Source: Tricholomella constricta
Taxonomy: Eukaryota > Basidiomycota > Agaricomycetes > Agaricales > Lyophyllaceae
Length of the DNA: 64,000 bases
Direction of reading: 5' to 3'
NCBI GenBank assembly: GCA_013368375.1
Contig: JAACJP010000004.1
Coordinates: forward strand, 1,674,001-1,738,000
Below are positions 33,270-44,467 of the stretch, in pieces. Under the pieces are notes generated by a model that did no database searches, was not told the origin of the DNA, and saw only the letters and a list, made by a program, of their open reading frames with translations. Positions within the stretch are counted from its first letter, which is position 1; each line of letters starts with the position of its first letter. The position numbers and the translations under genes were made by a program.

Positions 33270-36200
33270 ATGTCTGCACCGTCATTGTCGTCGTTCCCAC
33301 CCTCATTCTCTTCCTTTCCTGACCTAGAACCTGTTCCCAGCACGCGCCCATCCGATCGGCCAAAAACTAATAAGAGCTCGCGAGATAAGGAGAGGCATGA
33401 CAAGAAGAAGAGGAGCAGTGACAATTCGAGAGAGAAGAAACACAAACGTCGCCGTCGTAAAGACGATGGGTATTTCGATGACTTAACTATGGGAGACGAG
33501 ACACTAAATGCTAAGGAAAACCTGGAGCATGCGAAGGAATCATCTCGACTCTACTATTCGGATCGTAAAGGTGATCCTTATAACATCCAGTATGGAGGCT
33601 TGCATGCAGGAGATGTGCCGAAATACTACATTGTCGATCGTAAGTTCACTAGCAGACGCTTTGAAGACGTCTCATTATAGCAAAGGGGGTAGGAATATCC
33701 TGGGTCTTTCCTATGCTTGGACAGCAACATACAGGAGTGGTAAGGGCGTTGAGGTGGGTCCAAAAGGTCGCCGGAAAGTGCGTCTCTCACCCTTATCTTG
33801 TCCTCGAAATAAGGTATAGTCTTAACGTAGCGTGTCTAGATGTCGAGTTTGACCGATGCAAGCGCCAGAGCTTTACTGACAGTTCCACCTACCCGGAGGA
33901 TCCTACAATCTGAGGGCGCCTATAAGCATGAGGAAATCGATGGCTACTTGCGACTGCCTTCTCGTCGTCGCCAGGGCGCTACTGAGGAGTCCTATCGTAC
34001 CATTACAGCGTCGAAGCAAGATGTCGACTCGCAATCAGAGTCCTCCGACGCGTCTAATCAAACCTCGGATGACGAGAGCTCAACTGACGAAGCAGGTGAA
34101 ATAACTCTGACGGCGCTCCAAGAAACTCTCAAATTACTTGAGCAACAGCTTGCCCAAGACCCCACCTCCATTGACAAGTGGCTTCAACTCCTCTCGCACA
34201 CACTCTCGACGATCCCTATTACGTCGAAGAATGCGACCAAGGCACGTTCGGAAATCGCGATATCAATCCTCGCTCGCGCTTTGACTGCCGACCCACGGAA
34301 CGGCGCTTCCAAACTCCTACGTCTCCGATACATGAAGGCAGGGGAAGAGGTTTGGCCGGAGAGCAGGGTTAGGGCAGAATGGGAGGAAGCATTGAAACTC
34401 GGAGGCTCGGAGATTTGGATGGAATGGTTGGAATGGAGGATCAGGCAAGCTGATGCTGGAATCGACAGAATTGTTGATGATGCAGTGCGGTTACTGGGCG
34501 TTCTGGGTCACTCTGAACTGGACGAGCTGACGAAGGTTCGAGTGTTCTGGCGGGTTGCAGTCGCCTTTCAATGTGCCGGTATGTGTACGTCCACTACCGC
34601 CAGGTGACAACTCCTCTCATCAAATACCTGCTAGGATTCTCGGAACGCGCAACGGCAATGTTTCAAGCCCAAGCTGAATTGTAAAAGTTTATATTCTCAT
34701 TGTGGAAGAAAGCCTCTGATGCGAATCCACAGGATGTTTGGAATGCCCCAGGCCCTTCACGGCCTGTCTTATGAAACTCAACTCGAACGGCTAGAAGAAT
34801 TTTGGGAGTCCGAGGTACCCCGTGTAGGCGAGGATGGGTCCCGTGGTTGGGCAGCTTGGGTATTATCCGATCGGAAAGAACGCTCTCATCGCTCGAAGAC
34901 ACCGGTCGCGAAAGACCTAATAGAACTTGACCCATATCGACAGTGGGCCGCACGGGAAACTCAGATGGACGAGGTCCATTTCCTGCCTTCTCGTTCATCC
35001 GACGACACTGATGACCCGTACTGTACGATTCTCTTTGCTGATATCAGGCCTCTCTTGATACATCCAGAGTCTTCTTTGGCAAAGAACGCATTTCGGCGAG
35101 CCTGGATATCGTTCCTCGGCCTTCATATCCCTGGCTTTTCGGCATCACTGTCCAGTTCCATGGAAATCAATTGGGACGATCGGTGGAATCAGGGCCACCT
35201 AAAACGGCTTTCTTACCTTGACGCGTTGTTCCCTAGAGATGCCATCCAGAATCGACTGACGACGGAGGCGTATGCAGGGGCAATTGTTGGGCGGGAGAAG
35301 ATATATGCGAGTGGGTTTGGGCCAGTGAAATGTTGGGGGTATGGTGTGCTTGGACCTTTGGATGGGCTTGGGCTGGAGAAAGGCAGGGCGAAAGCGAAAA
35401 TGTGGGAGAAGGAAGATGTTGAGGGCTTAGACGAAGGCTTTGTTAGGCGTGTGTTTACCCAGCTGCGCCTTGGGAGGGACGACACAGAGTGGGATGTGTT
35501 GGCATTGGCGTTTGAGGCCGCGCTTGATGTCAAGAGGTGGGTTTCACATTTGTTTAGGTGACCTGATGGGTGGTCTTAACGGAACGCTCAGCGCAATCAA
35601 ACATTCTCGAACTCTCCTATCACAGAACGAGTCGCTTCCTGGTTGGGCTGCGCATGCTCAGCTAGAGATGATGCGGGGTAAACTGGATGATGCAAGAAAG
35701 GTATATCAGGCTGTGCTGATTGCCTCGCCGGCAATGTCGACCTTGAAGGGAACGAGCTCTCTCTGGTGGACATGGGCTCAGATGGAATGGTTGACTGGTA
35801 ACTCGACACAAGCTCTCCATATCGTCTTGCGTGCTGCACGAGTAGAAGGGCAAGGCGGTGGCGTTGCGATATTGCGGTGTAAGCGCGGCCTAGATGACGC
35901 CATCAAGGATGAACCGCAATGGAAGGAACGAGAGGGGTGGATCAAGCTACGTGCAGTTCTTGAGCTCTTGACCGGGACCAACGCCTCTGCGGCGCTTGCC
36001 GTGTTTGATCACCATCTCTTCGGAGAAAGGAAGAAAGGATATCGCCATGAGAGCCTGACAGTTGCTTGCCTGCTCATGCTCTATCAGTATGGGGTTCTTC
36101 TGAAGAATCCGATGCCCCCCTCAGTGCTTAGGCAGCGCGTGGAGAAGGCGTTTGATGAATACCCAAGCAACTCTGTGATTCTGGGCTTATTTCTGGAAGG

Positions 36201-36835
36201 GGAACGGGGACATGGAGTCTGGGGACGTGTGCGAGGGGCGTTGGGCGAGAGTGGGGGAAAAGCCAAGAATGTGGCGAGGAGGGTAGAGGAGGTTTGGATG
36301 GCAGGCTGGGAAAGAGGGCGATGGAGTGCAGAACTTGAACGCACAAGAAGCGGGTTGGCAGGGGCCGTCGAGAATGAGAGGTGCGCAGTTGCGCCACGGA
36401 GACATGCTTGTACAGTGCTAATTATTGTGGCAGGACAAGGGCAAGCCATGTTATCTGGCGTATTTACATCGAACTCGAGATCCGAGCTGGTCAATTGCAA
36501 CGAGCGAAAAAACTACTGTTTCGAGCCATTGGGGAGTGCCCATTGGTCAAAGGTACGTGACGGTGAGAGAGCGTCAATGAGTAGGTGAGCGAGCTTATTC
36601 TTGACACACAGAGCTATATTTGGTGGCGTTTGGACCACTGCGTGGGGTGTTTAGCGGACAGGAATTGATTGCGATTGCAGACACAATGGCAGAAAGGGGA
36701 CTGCGGTTGCGGCGAGGGCTGGACGAGGTGCTGGAGGGATGGAAGGAGGAGATTGAGGATGGGTCAGGGTCGGACAGTGGGACGGATGAGATTGTGGACA
36801 ATGCTCGGGAACTGCGTCGATTGATGCCGTACTAG
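33270..36835 (+). CDS. NRDE2: NRDE2-like nuclear RNA-regulation protein
   Basis: NRDE2 family proteins act in nuclear RNA interference and RNA surveillance together with Mtr4-type helicases. The gene encodes about 1,070 residues in several exons. The N-terminus is Ser-rich, then very basic (KKKRSSDNSREKKHKRRRRK). It carries the family core YYSDRKGDPYNIQYGGLHAGDVPKYY, then GGRNILGLSYAW and RRKMSSLTDASARALL, followed by HAT/TPR-like helical repeats to the end. Examples are DPTSIDKWLQLLSHTL, PGWAAHAQLEMMRGKLDDA, and WRIYIELEIRAGQLQRAKKLL. One join is defective. With canonical splice sites the GGRNILGLS block is one base out of frame after YYIVD (33636-33695); see findings. Start chosen at MSAPSLSSFP. 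Confidence 0.85.
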
Positions 36836-37015
36836 CGTGACGTGACAATGTGACCTCAATGAACACGAGGCCTTTGTCGCCGTGGCTGTTATCCTTTCCG
36901 TTGTTTTTTTTTCTGTCAGTTCTCAATCAATCCTTGGTGTAATCCTTCGTCTGCTGTACCCTTCGTCTTGCTCCGGCTCTTGCAGCCGCGACGCCCTACC
37001 AACTCCTCACCGATA

Positions 37016-39753
37016 ATGGCCACAATCCCTGCCCCCACTCTCGTCCTCCCCCGTGAGGAATGGCCCGACGCCGACTTCGATCTCCCCGACGGAGAGCCCA
37101 TCCACACCCCCTCCGACAAGGACCTTGACGATGAAGACTGGGATATCGAGATGAACTTTGGCCCTAGCAAGCCAAATCCACAGGCTGGTCTTGCTGGACT
37201 CCTCGCCTCATTCGACCCCTCCTCCTCCAATGCAGCTTCGTCGGCTACTCAGATATTCACCATTCGCCCACCCGCCTCTTTAAACAATATCGCCGACAAC
37301 GATGACGACGGCGATGATGATGACGAAGGCGTATCAACCATCAAGGTCACCGCTTTACCGCAGCCAATCTTTCGGAAACCCCAACCGCCCATTGAAGAAG
37401 ACTTCGAAGACGCCTTTGCCTTGCCATCGGATCTAACCCAGCTTTCTCTCGCCCCTTTGTCTCTCAGTCATCGAGCCTCCAAACATTCTCTTGAATGGAG
37501 TGACAAAGACCAGACTTCATCCTCACAATCCTCCGATGCCTACTCTTCCCTCGGCTTTGCGGATGCGTCCCCCTCCTCCAACTCTGCCTCTTCCGTCTCT
37601 CTACCCGACACTGAAACTGACCCAGACGAAGACGACGACGAGCTCGAAGGACTTGTCCTTCCCTCTGCTCTCTTTGAATCTGGACAAAGTGCGCGCCAGC
37701 TGACAAAGATTCTAGAAATGAAGAAGAAGGCTCAGTTCACCAGCACCCAAGTTAAAGTCGCCAGTCCAGACCCCGAAGACGATTTCGAAGCAGGCCTCGT
37801 TATTGAAGACGATGTTGACCTCAGCCCTAGTCGCCTTCTCAGCAAAGCCCAGCAAGCACAGCGACCCTACAACAGAAGCAATAGCATGCCTCCCCAGCGG
37901 CCCTCGTCTCTTCGCCCACCTTCTCGCCTAAACCGAGCCAAGTCCCCTCTGAACCCTCCTCCATCTTCCGCCCGCCAACTTCAGAAGATCAGACTATCCC
38001 CTTCTCCGCCGCTACGACCTCCGACTCGTTCGCAAACTTTTCAGGCTCTATCGTCCGCTTCTCCTGCTCCTACATCATCCATGTCGTTCCTTTCTCCTAA
38101 ACCTGGAAGTCTTCGCGGCCAGAAATCATATTCCGGCCTCAAACCTCCCACTCCTCCGTCAACGATGCGAACCCTTGCACGTAAAGCGTCCTTATCCTCT
38201 CTCATCGAAGCCAGTAATGCCCAAGCGTCAGGCTCTGGGTCATCTGCAGTCGCGGGATGCTCGAAAGCTCGTTATGAGGAGCCGACTGCCGCATCTCGTG
38301 CCAAATCACACAAATACTCGACAAGCCGAGTTCAAGAATTCAAAGTTCCGCCTACTCGCCCATCCACACCCTCTTCTAACCCCGCAGCCCTCCGCCTCAC
38401 CATGCCCACCCAATCGCGGCTGAAAACCCGACCTGCTCTGTCCACCGTCTTCGGAGCCTCCTCAACCCCAGGCGCTCCATCTCCTGTCGCACGCGCCACA
38501 TCCCCTCTTCCTCCACGCCCGCCTTCCACCACATCAATCAGGTCGACTCGTGTACCAAGCAATCCCCAACCTGCCGCTCCCAAACTCCTCCGCCGGCCGA
38601 AACGTCAGCGAACCTATGGGGATGGTACTGAGCTCGACGGCATCGAAGATCTACCGACAGACCGCGACAAGGAGGGTAGATTCCGTGTTCATCCCAAGGG
38701 TTATGGTAATCGTGTCCCTGGCGCCACCTTTTCCTCTTCGAAGTCCAACGAGAAAGGAACGATCAGGAGGAAAGGGCGCCGAACAGGCTCAAGTGGTAGC
38801 ACCGGTACGTGGCACTATTCCATCATTTGACGCTGGCTTATTTTTCACAGAGCCGACCGCTATGACTGCCTTTGCGCCCTCAACGAACGTGTTAAAGCGT
38901 ACAACAACTCGTATTGAATTTCCTTCGAAACCCTCCAGTCCAAAGGCAACGAAAAAGAAACCTGTGGCGACACCTTCACCACAAACGCGAAGAAAGCCAA
39001 CCCTAATACGAAATTTAGGTGGTGCCAATGGCCCGAAAGGTCAGTTGTTATATTATAGACTTGATAATGTATGACTCAAATAGTGGCAATGCAGTGGTTG
39101 GAGACATGAAATGGAACCCCCTCACTCTTCGATGGGAAGGGAATGATCAAGTTCTCCGCGACTTTGACTCCGCCATTGGCACATCAACGCGACCCGCCCT
39201 TATCACTCACCTCACCGGCTCCTCGATTGGTTCACCCGTTGGTTCCTTTGCGTCCGGCGCGCGGATAGTGGGAAACATGATTTTTGATCCAACGCGTATG
39301 TGCTGGATATCAACATTACCGCCGGACGAAGATGAACCAGATGTGTTTGCCAACCTCGCCGACGACGAGGAAGACGGCGATGCCTGGGAAACGAAAGGAG
39401 GGACAATACGCGCCAGCCTGCAACAGGCCTCGGGTTCCGACATCAGCAGTGTAAACACCACTACCACGGGCTCCAGTGCTGACTCAAGCACATCCTCCAC
39501 GCGCGCAGAAGCACCCAGCCCAGCTCGCAGCCACACACGGACAATATCCGAATCGGGCAGCGAACGCGGGTCGAGGGCTTCAATGGTCTTTGATATCGAT
39601 GAGACATTCATCGAGAGCTGTAGACATGCCGAAGAAAGGCACCGCGTGGAGATGAAGGGCTGGAGATCAGCCCTCGCAACACAAGACGTCTTTTCAATGC
39701 CAGATCGTTCCTACCTCTATGAAATCAGGGCACTCGCAACCCGCAAGTATTAA
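37016..39753 (+). CDS. BYR4: Byr4/Bfa1-like GAP component of the SIN/MEN pathway
   Basis: Byr4/Bfa1 with its partner Cdc16/Bub2 forms the two-component GAP for the Spg1/Tem1 GTPase on spindle poles, restraining septation or mitotic exit. Three exons give about 880 residues. The N-terminus has DWDIEMNFG and an acidic, Ser-rich region encoded partly by a GAT/GAC-rich microsatellite near 37300-37330. A long basic Pro/Ser-rich middle follows. The C-terminal family blocks are MKWNPLTLRWEGND and GARIVGNMIFDPTRMCWI, then acidic text and a helix ESCRHAEERHRVEMKGWR. These paired MxWxP-LRWEGN and GNMxFDP-MxW motifs are the reason for the call. Both last introns (about 45 bp) are short but canonical. 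Confidence 0.85.
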
Positions 39754-40168
39754 CTGCCCTTCCTCTTGCATGCGCCATCCACTCGTTACTTCTACCAGCA
39801 TTACTAGTACCTGTGCCTTGAGCACCCATACAGCTCCTTTATTTCTAGTTGCCTTTTCTGTGATCGATATTGCCTTATGGTCGTGTTGTTTTTCTCCTCC
39901 GCCTCACCTACTCTCCTTGACTTTTTTCATGTCTCTACTTCGTTTCGTCGTCTCTCTCACCAACACTCCTTTTGTAATTTTCCATATGGGAACCTGTTTA
40001 AATACTCGAATATACGTGAAACGAAACTGGTTGCACAACAATAAACAACTTAAATTAACTTACTATGATCGAGCAAGGCGATGAACTTGGACGTCAACCA
40101 GCATGCAAAATAGGCTGAACCATTGATAGTGAAACTTGAGCGGAAAGTTACGCATCAGCCTCCTTATC
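39754..40168. other. Intergenic, 3' UTR and promoter
   Basis: About 415 bp lies between co-oriented genes. It is pyrimidine-rich at its start, typical of a fungal 3' UTR, and AT-rich near 40000-40060. No gene or repeat was seen. Confidence 0.4.
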
Positions 40169-41195
40169 ATGCAATCACCTCATCCTTCACCGATTTCCAG
40201 GATACTCTCTGGAGGTGGACGGATTTCATTGACGTCGTATGGCTCTAGTGCTGTGCTTTCCGAGTTGGCGTCGACGTACCCTCTTAAGCTCCTATCTCCC
40301 CGAACCACCCACCGCGCGGTGGCTTTGGTCTACCTATTGACATACGGGGGTGGTCTCATCGGCGGAGACCAGGTCGAGCTTTCGGTTGATGTTGATTCCA
40401 AGACAGTCCTAGTCCTGCTTTCGCAGGTTAGTTCATGATGCACCAATGGCAAACTACTAAGAAGAATAAATTTTCCAGGGATCCACTAAGGTATTCAAAT
40501 ATCGACCCGGACAGCGCCTTGCGTCTGTTCGAGTACCACGGCATCCGCTGTCGTCCGCTTTGCCTGCTGCAAAGTCGTCTCCGGACTTATTTAAGGCGAC
40601 GATGCAGAACATGACGTTCGCCATAGCTACAGAAGGCGCGCTCTTCCTACTGCCGGACCCTGTCACATGCTTTCGTTCTGCGTCGTACAACCAAAGGCAG
40701 ACGTTTTATCTATCAGGGAATGCATCGCTTGTGGTACTAGACTGGCTGACCTCCGGTCGTATATCCATGGGAGAAGAGTGGGCGTTTTCTCGGTACTACA
40801 GCGCCAATGAAGTCTGGGTTGAAGGGAAGAGGGTCGCCAAGGATGTTATGCTGCTCGATGAGGAACAGGGCACTAGCTCGACTCCCAGGCTTCCCCCACG
40901 AAATATGGCCGACAGGGTAGCACCGTACTCATGCTATGCGATGGTGATGCTTTATGGGCCTTTGGTCCAGAGCACTATCCGGCAAATAGAAACGCAGTAT
41001 GACCAGATCTCAGTGTTCAAGACCAGGACCCCAGCGGAGATGGTTTGGTCCCTTAGCCCCATGACATCGGGGCAAGGGGCAATAATCAGAGTAGCTGGGA
41101 AAGAAACTGAAACTGTCAAGAATTGGCTGGGACAAACATTGGTAGGACTTGAAGAGACAGTTGGGGTTGACGTATATGGAAAAGCATTTATATAA
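40169..41195 (+). CDS. UreD: Urease accessory protein UreD/UreH
   Basis: UreD is a scaffold in the complex that delivers nickel into the urease active site. Two exons (40169-40426, 40479-41195) give 324 residues. Family blocks are HRAVALVYLLTYGGGLIGGD, GSTKVFKYRPGQ, the LLPDPVTCFRSASY motif, SLVVLDWLTSGR, GEEWAFSRYYSANEVWV and RVAKDVMLL. The start is the ATG at 40169; the frame is open slightly upstream but begins with TTG. The length is usual for fungal members. It is followed in the same orientation by a Dal5-type permease, which is suggestive of nitrogen use but not proof of a cluster. Confidence 0.88.
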
Positions 41196-41861
41196 GCAGG
41201 CCATGTGTACGGTACACGAAGTTCAGGACATTTTCACCGCGGTCACTCGAGTCGAGATCCCGAATCCACCGCAGCACGGGCTTCGTATTCAGTAAGACGG
41301 ATCTGTGATCCCCATGGAACCACTAAGAATCAGTGGGAGCCTGATGCTTGTATTCAATTCTGGCAATCACAAAAAAAAGCGGTCACAGGGGAGGTCGGAG
41401 CGCCTGCCGGATTTGGTTTGCGACCTGAAGGTGCGAAAGTCCTCGTGCCTCGAAAATTGATTCCGTCTTTGCAGGCACCATATTAAACATATATACTCCA
41501 ATAAGCCACGACCCCCATGTACGTCCACTGTACTTGGTCCAGTTTAGATCATATATGAATGAGAACCGTGACTTCTTTCTAGTCTGCCATTTGTGCCCCG
41601 AGCCGGCTTCCACATATCCTATTTCGCCTTTAGGTTTAGATCATCATCTGCTGCTCACAACACGTCCCCAACTCGATACGTCAATTTGGTTCCCGTGCCT
41701 AAGTTATCTCGAACTCGCCGGACTTCATCACCAAGCATCCGGGACTTATTCCTATCACAGATGAGTGACACTGACAATTGTCACAAATCTGAAGGTTGCT
41801 ATAAACCCGAGATGTCAGTGGGGAATTTTTCCCGCAGATCACCCTCGCACACCCATCCGTC
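41196..41861. other. Intergenic, promoter region of the permease
   Basis: About 670 bp without a supported gene. An open frame of 93 codons at 41205 has no recognisable text. An AGATAA-type GATA site (TTATCT on the plus strand, about 41704) lies upstream of the permease start, together with a TATAAA-like element near 41801. Single GATA sites occur often by chance. Confidence 0.4.
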
Positions 41862-44354
41862 ATGGAGAAGTACAGTTCTAGGGAGAAAGTATCCGAGGGA
41901 AGCGTTGCCCCGGATCAACTCTACCGTCCTGAGGTAGACACATCCCACATCGACGAACGAAAGCTTCTGCGCAAGATTGATCTGCACATCATCCCTTGGT
42001 TAGCCTTTGTCTATCTCCTCAATTTCCTTGATAGAGGGAATATTGGGAATGCAAGGGTGCGTGTCACCGCGGGTTATTTCATCTGTTTGCGACTAATGCG
42101 GCCAGTTAGCTGTACAGTCTTACGACCGATATCGATATCATCGACAGCCAATATCTTATTGCACTGACTGTCTTTTTTTTCCCATACGCGTTGGTCGAGG
42201 TGCGGTCTTTCGGTTTCATTGAAGATTGCGCGAACCACAACTATTTGCTCAGCCTGCCAGTAATGTTTTCCTTCGTAAGCTGCGACCATCTGTATGGCTT
42301 TCAATTCTCATCTTCCTTTGGGGCGTCGTAATGGTGCGTTAGCTCTTGGTTGACCGGTTCACGGCTGATTCAGTAATAAAGACGTTACATGGTGTAATCC
42401 ACAATTACGGCGGGCTCATCAGTATGTAAAGTCTAGTTTCCTTTCGATGCAACGACTTATTCTGATTACAGCTGTGCGCGTTCTTCTTGGCCTTTTTGAG
42501 GCTGGGATGTATCCTGGCATCGTTTTCTATATCTCGAGGTATGGTTCGACATTCGGTTCGTCTTGAATTCTGGTCTGAACATGTTTCCTCTAGTTGGTAT
42601 AAGCGTACTGAGATGGGCACCCGTGTTGCTGTTTTCTTCTCCTCCGCGACGGTCGCCGGAGCTTTCAGTAAGCAGCCGTGTAAATCCGCGGCTTCAAAGA
42701 GACTAATAGATCCACTAGGTGGGCTCTTAGCGGCTGCTATCGCGAACATGGATGGTGTCGGTGGCAAACCCGGTATAGTCCCCGCCTCGTCAGCCCTTGA
42801 ACATCAACTAAAACGGGGGACTATATAGGCTGGGCCTGGATCTTCATCATCGAAGGCCTTGCAACCATTGTTGCTGCTGGATTCTCATATTGGATCATTC
42901 AGGACTTCCCTGATACTGCCAAGTTCCTCACGGAGGAAGAACGTATTTTACTCCGCCTTGAAGTTTTGTGCCTCGCCATTGAAGTCCCTTCTTCTGCTCG
43001 ACAGGTGTTTTCGTGATTCGCCGCCTCCAAGATGACATGCAGTTCAGCGCAGCTGGAGAAACATTTAAGAAACAATACGTCTACAAGAGCTTGACAGATT
43101 GGAAAACCTGGGTTTCTAGTGAGTCTTCCCCTGGTAAGTAACATGGACACGATACTGATGTATTTAATTAGTGGGGATATATATGGGCTTGTATGTGCTG
43201 CGGGATTCCCATCTGCTGTTCATCCCTGAACCTGACACGTGGTTCGTCTATCAGCGATGGCCCTCTGTACGCATTCTCGCTGTTTTTGCCGTCCATCATC
43301 AGCCAGGCAAGTCAGCAGACTGTACATGCATCCTTTCCCGCTGACAATCAGCCTTTTCCTCATTAGCTGGGTAATACAGTTCCAACCCCATTTGGCTCAT
43401 GACTTCTGACTGGCCATTAATTTAGGATACAAGGCGACGCAAGCCAACTTGCTGTCCGTTCCCGTTTATGCCTGGGGCTGCGTCATGACATGTGTAATTG
43501 GATTTGTAGGCGATCGCTTTGGGCATCGCTATTATATCAACCTGTCAAGCCTTTGTTGTTTTGTCTCGTGGCATTGTGCTAACGCATCTTCGAAACTAGC
43601 GCGCTTTTCGGCGTAGGTGAGTCTTCAAGTTCTGTCCAAAGTACCACCATGAACCATTCATCGTTTAGGTTTAATTGCATACATTATTTTGATCTGCTCT
43701 AAGACCGCAGGTCTGTCATATTTTGCTGTATATCTCGCTGTGTCGTAAGTCTCGAGCGAATTTTCCGTTAAATAATGCTGAGCATCGTCTGGACAGCGCG
43801 ATTTATGCTATTATTCGTATGTCCCTCCGTTGCAATTTCATGCAGTTACTGACCTGCCTTTCCCTTTACAGCGAACTCTGTGTTGGATAATTTACTTTTG
43901 TTGCCGTCCGATATGCTAACGTGACCAACTGCAGGGCTTGGGTTGCAAGCAACGTCGAGGGGTCATATAAGCGCAGTGTTACGCTAGGCATGGCCATTGG
44001 CTTCGGAAATCTCAACGGAGCAATTACTGCCAACATCGTAAGTTGACGCCGGTTGCATGCGCATGACTCTTTTTTCCTAACGCTTTTGGCCAGTATCGCG
44101 CCTCAGACAAGCCACGATATCGCCTGGGACACGGCATTGTGTTGGCGTACATTGGTATTGGCTTTATCTGCAGTGTTGTATTCGGCGTGCTTTTGCAACG
44201 CGAAAATGCTCGACGAGATCGAGGTGAACGAGACGAAGTCATCGAGGGAATCGACAACAAACACGCTGACGAGAAGAATGGCCGTTACGAGAGTGTACAA
44301 GAAGCCCGAATTGACAGAGGTGATGAGTGGAGTGGGTTCAGATATACGCTTTGA
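41862..44354 (+). CDS. MFS permease, Dal5/Tna1 type (anion:cation symporter family)
   Basis: This major facilitator has about 500 residues and twelve predicted helices in many small exons. It starts MEKYSSREKVSEGS and soon shows the family signature LLNFLDRGNIGNAR in helix 1. Further text includes RVLLGLFEAGMYPG and FYISSWYKRTEMGTRVA (family-typical), WAWIFIIEGLATIV, DGPLYAFSLFLPSII, and late blocks WVASNVEGSYKRSVTLGMAI and GNLNGAITANIYRASDKPRY. The C-terminus is charged. Members carry allantoate, ureidosuccinate, nicotinate, biotin or related organic anions, and the substrate cannot be read from sequence. Position next to UreD makes a nitrogen compound plausible. Confidence 0.85.
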
Positions 44355-44467
44355 ATATGTTTCGAATAGGATGTACTACTTATCATCATAATGCCGCGAC
44401 GATCCGTGTGAGTTGGTGTATTGGAATATAGCTGTTATTAGATACAATGCAGGTAAATTAAGGGCGA

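Noticed and set aside
36084..36500. 138-codon antisense frame inside NRDE2
   Set aside because: It is the shadow of a well supported NRDE2 exon. The Ser/Pro/Leu-rich text reflects the complementary codons.
37300..37330. GAT/GAC-rich run as a tandem repeat element
   Set aside because: It is a coding microsatellite for an Asp/Glu patch in Byr4/Bfa1, not a separate element.
41205..41486. 93-codon frame between UreD and the permease
   Set aside because: No conserved strings, no extension by splicing, and it lies in what is most simply UTR and promoter.
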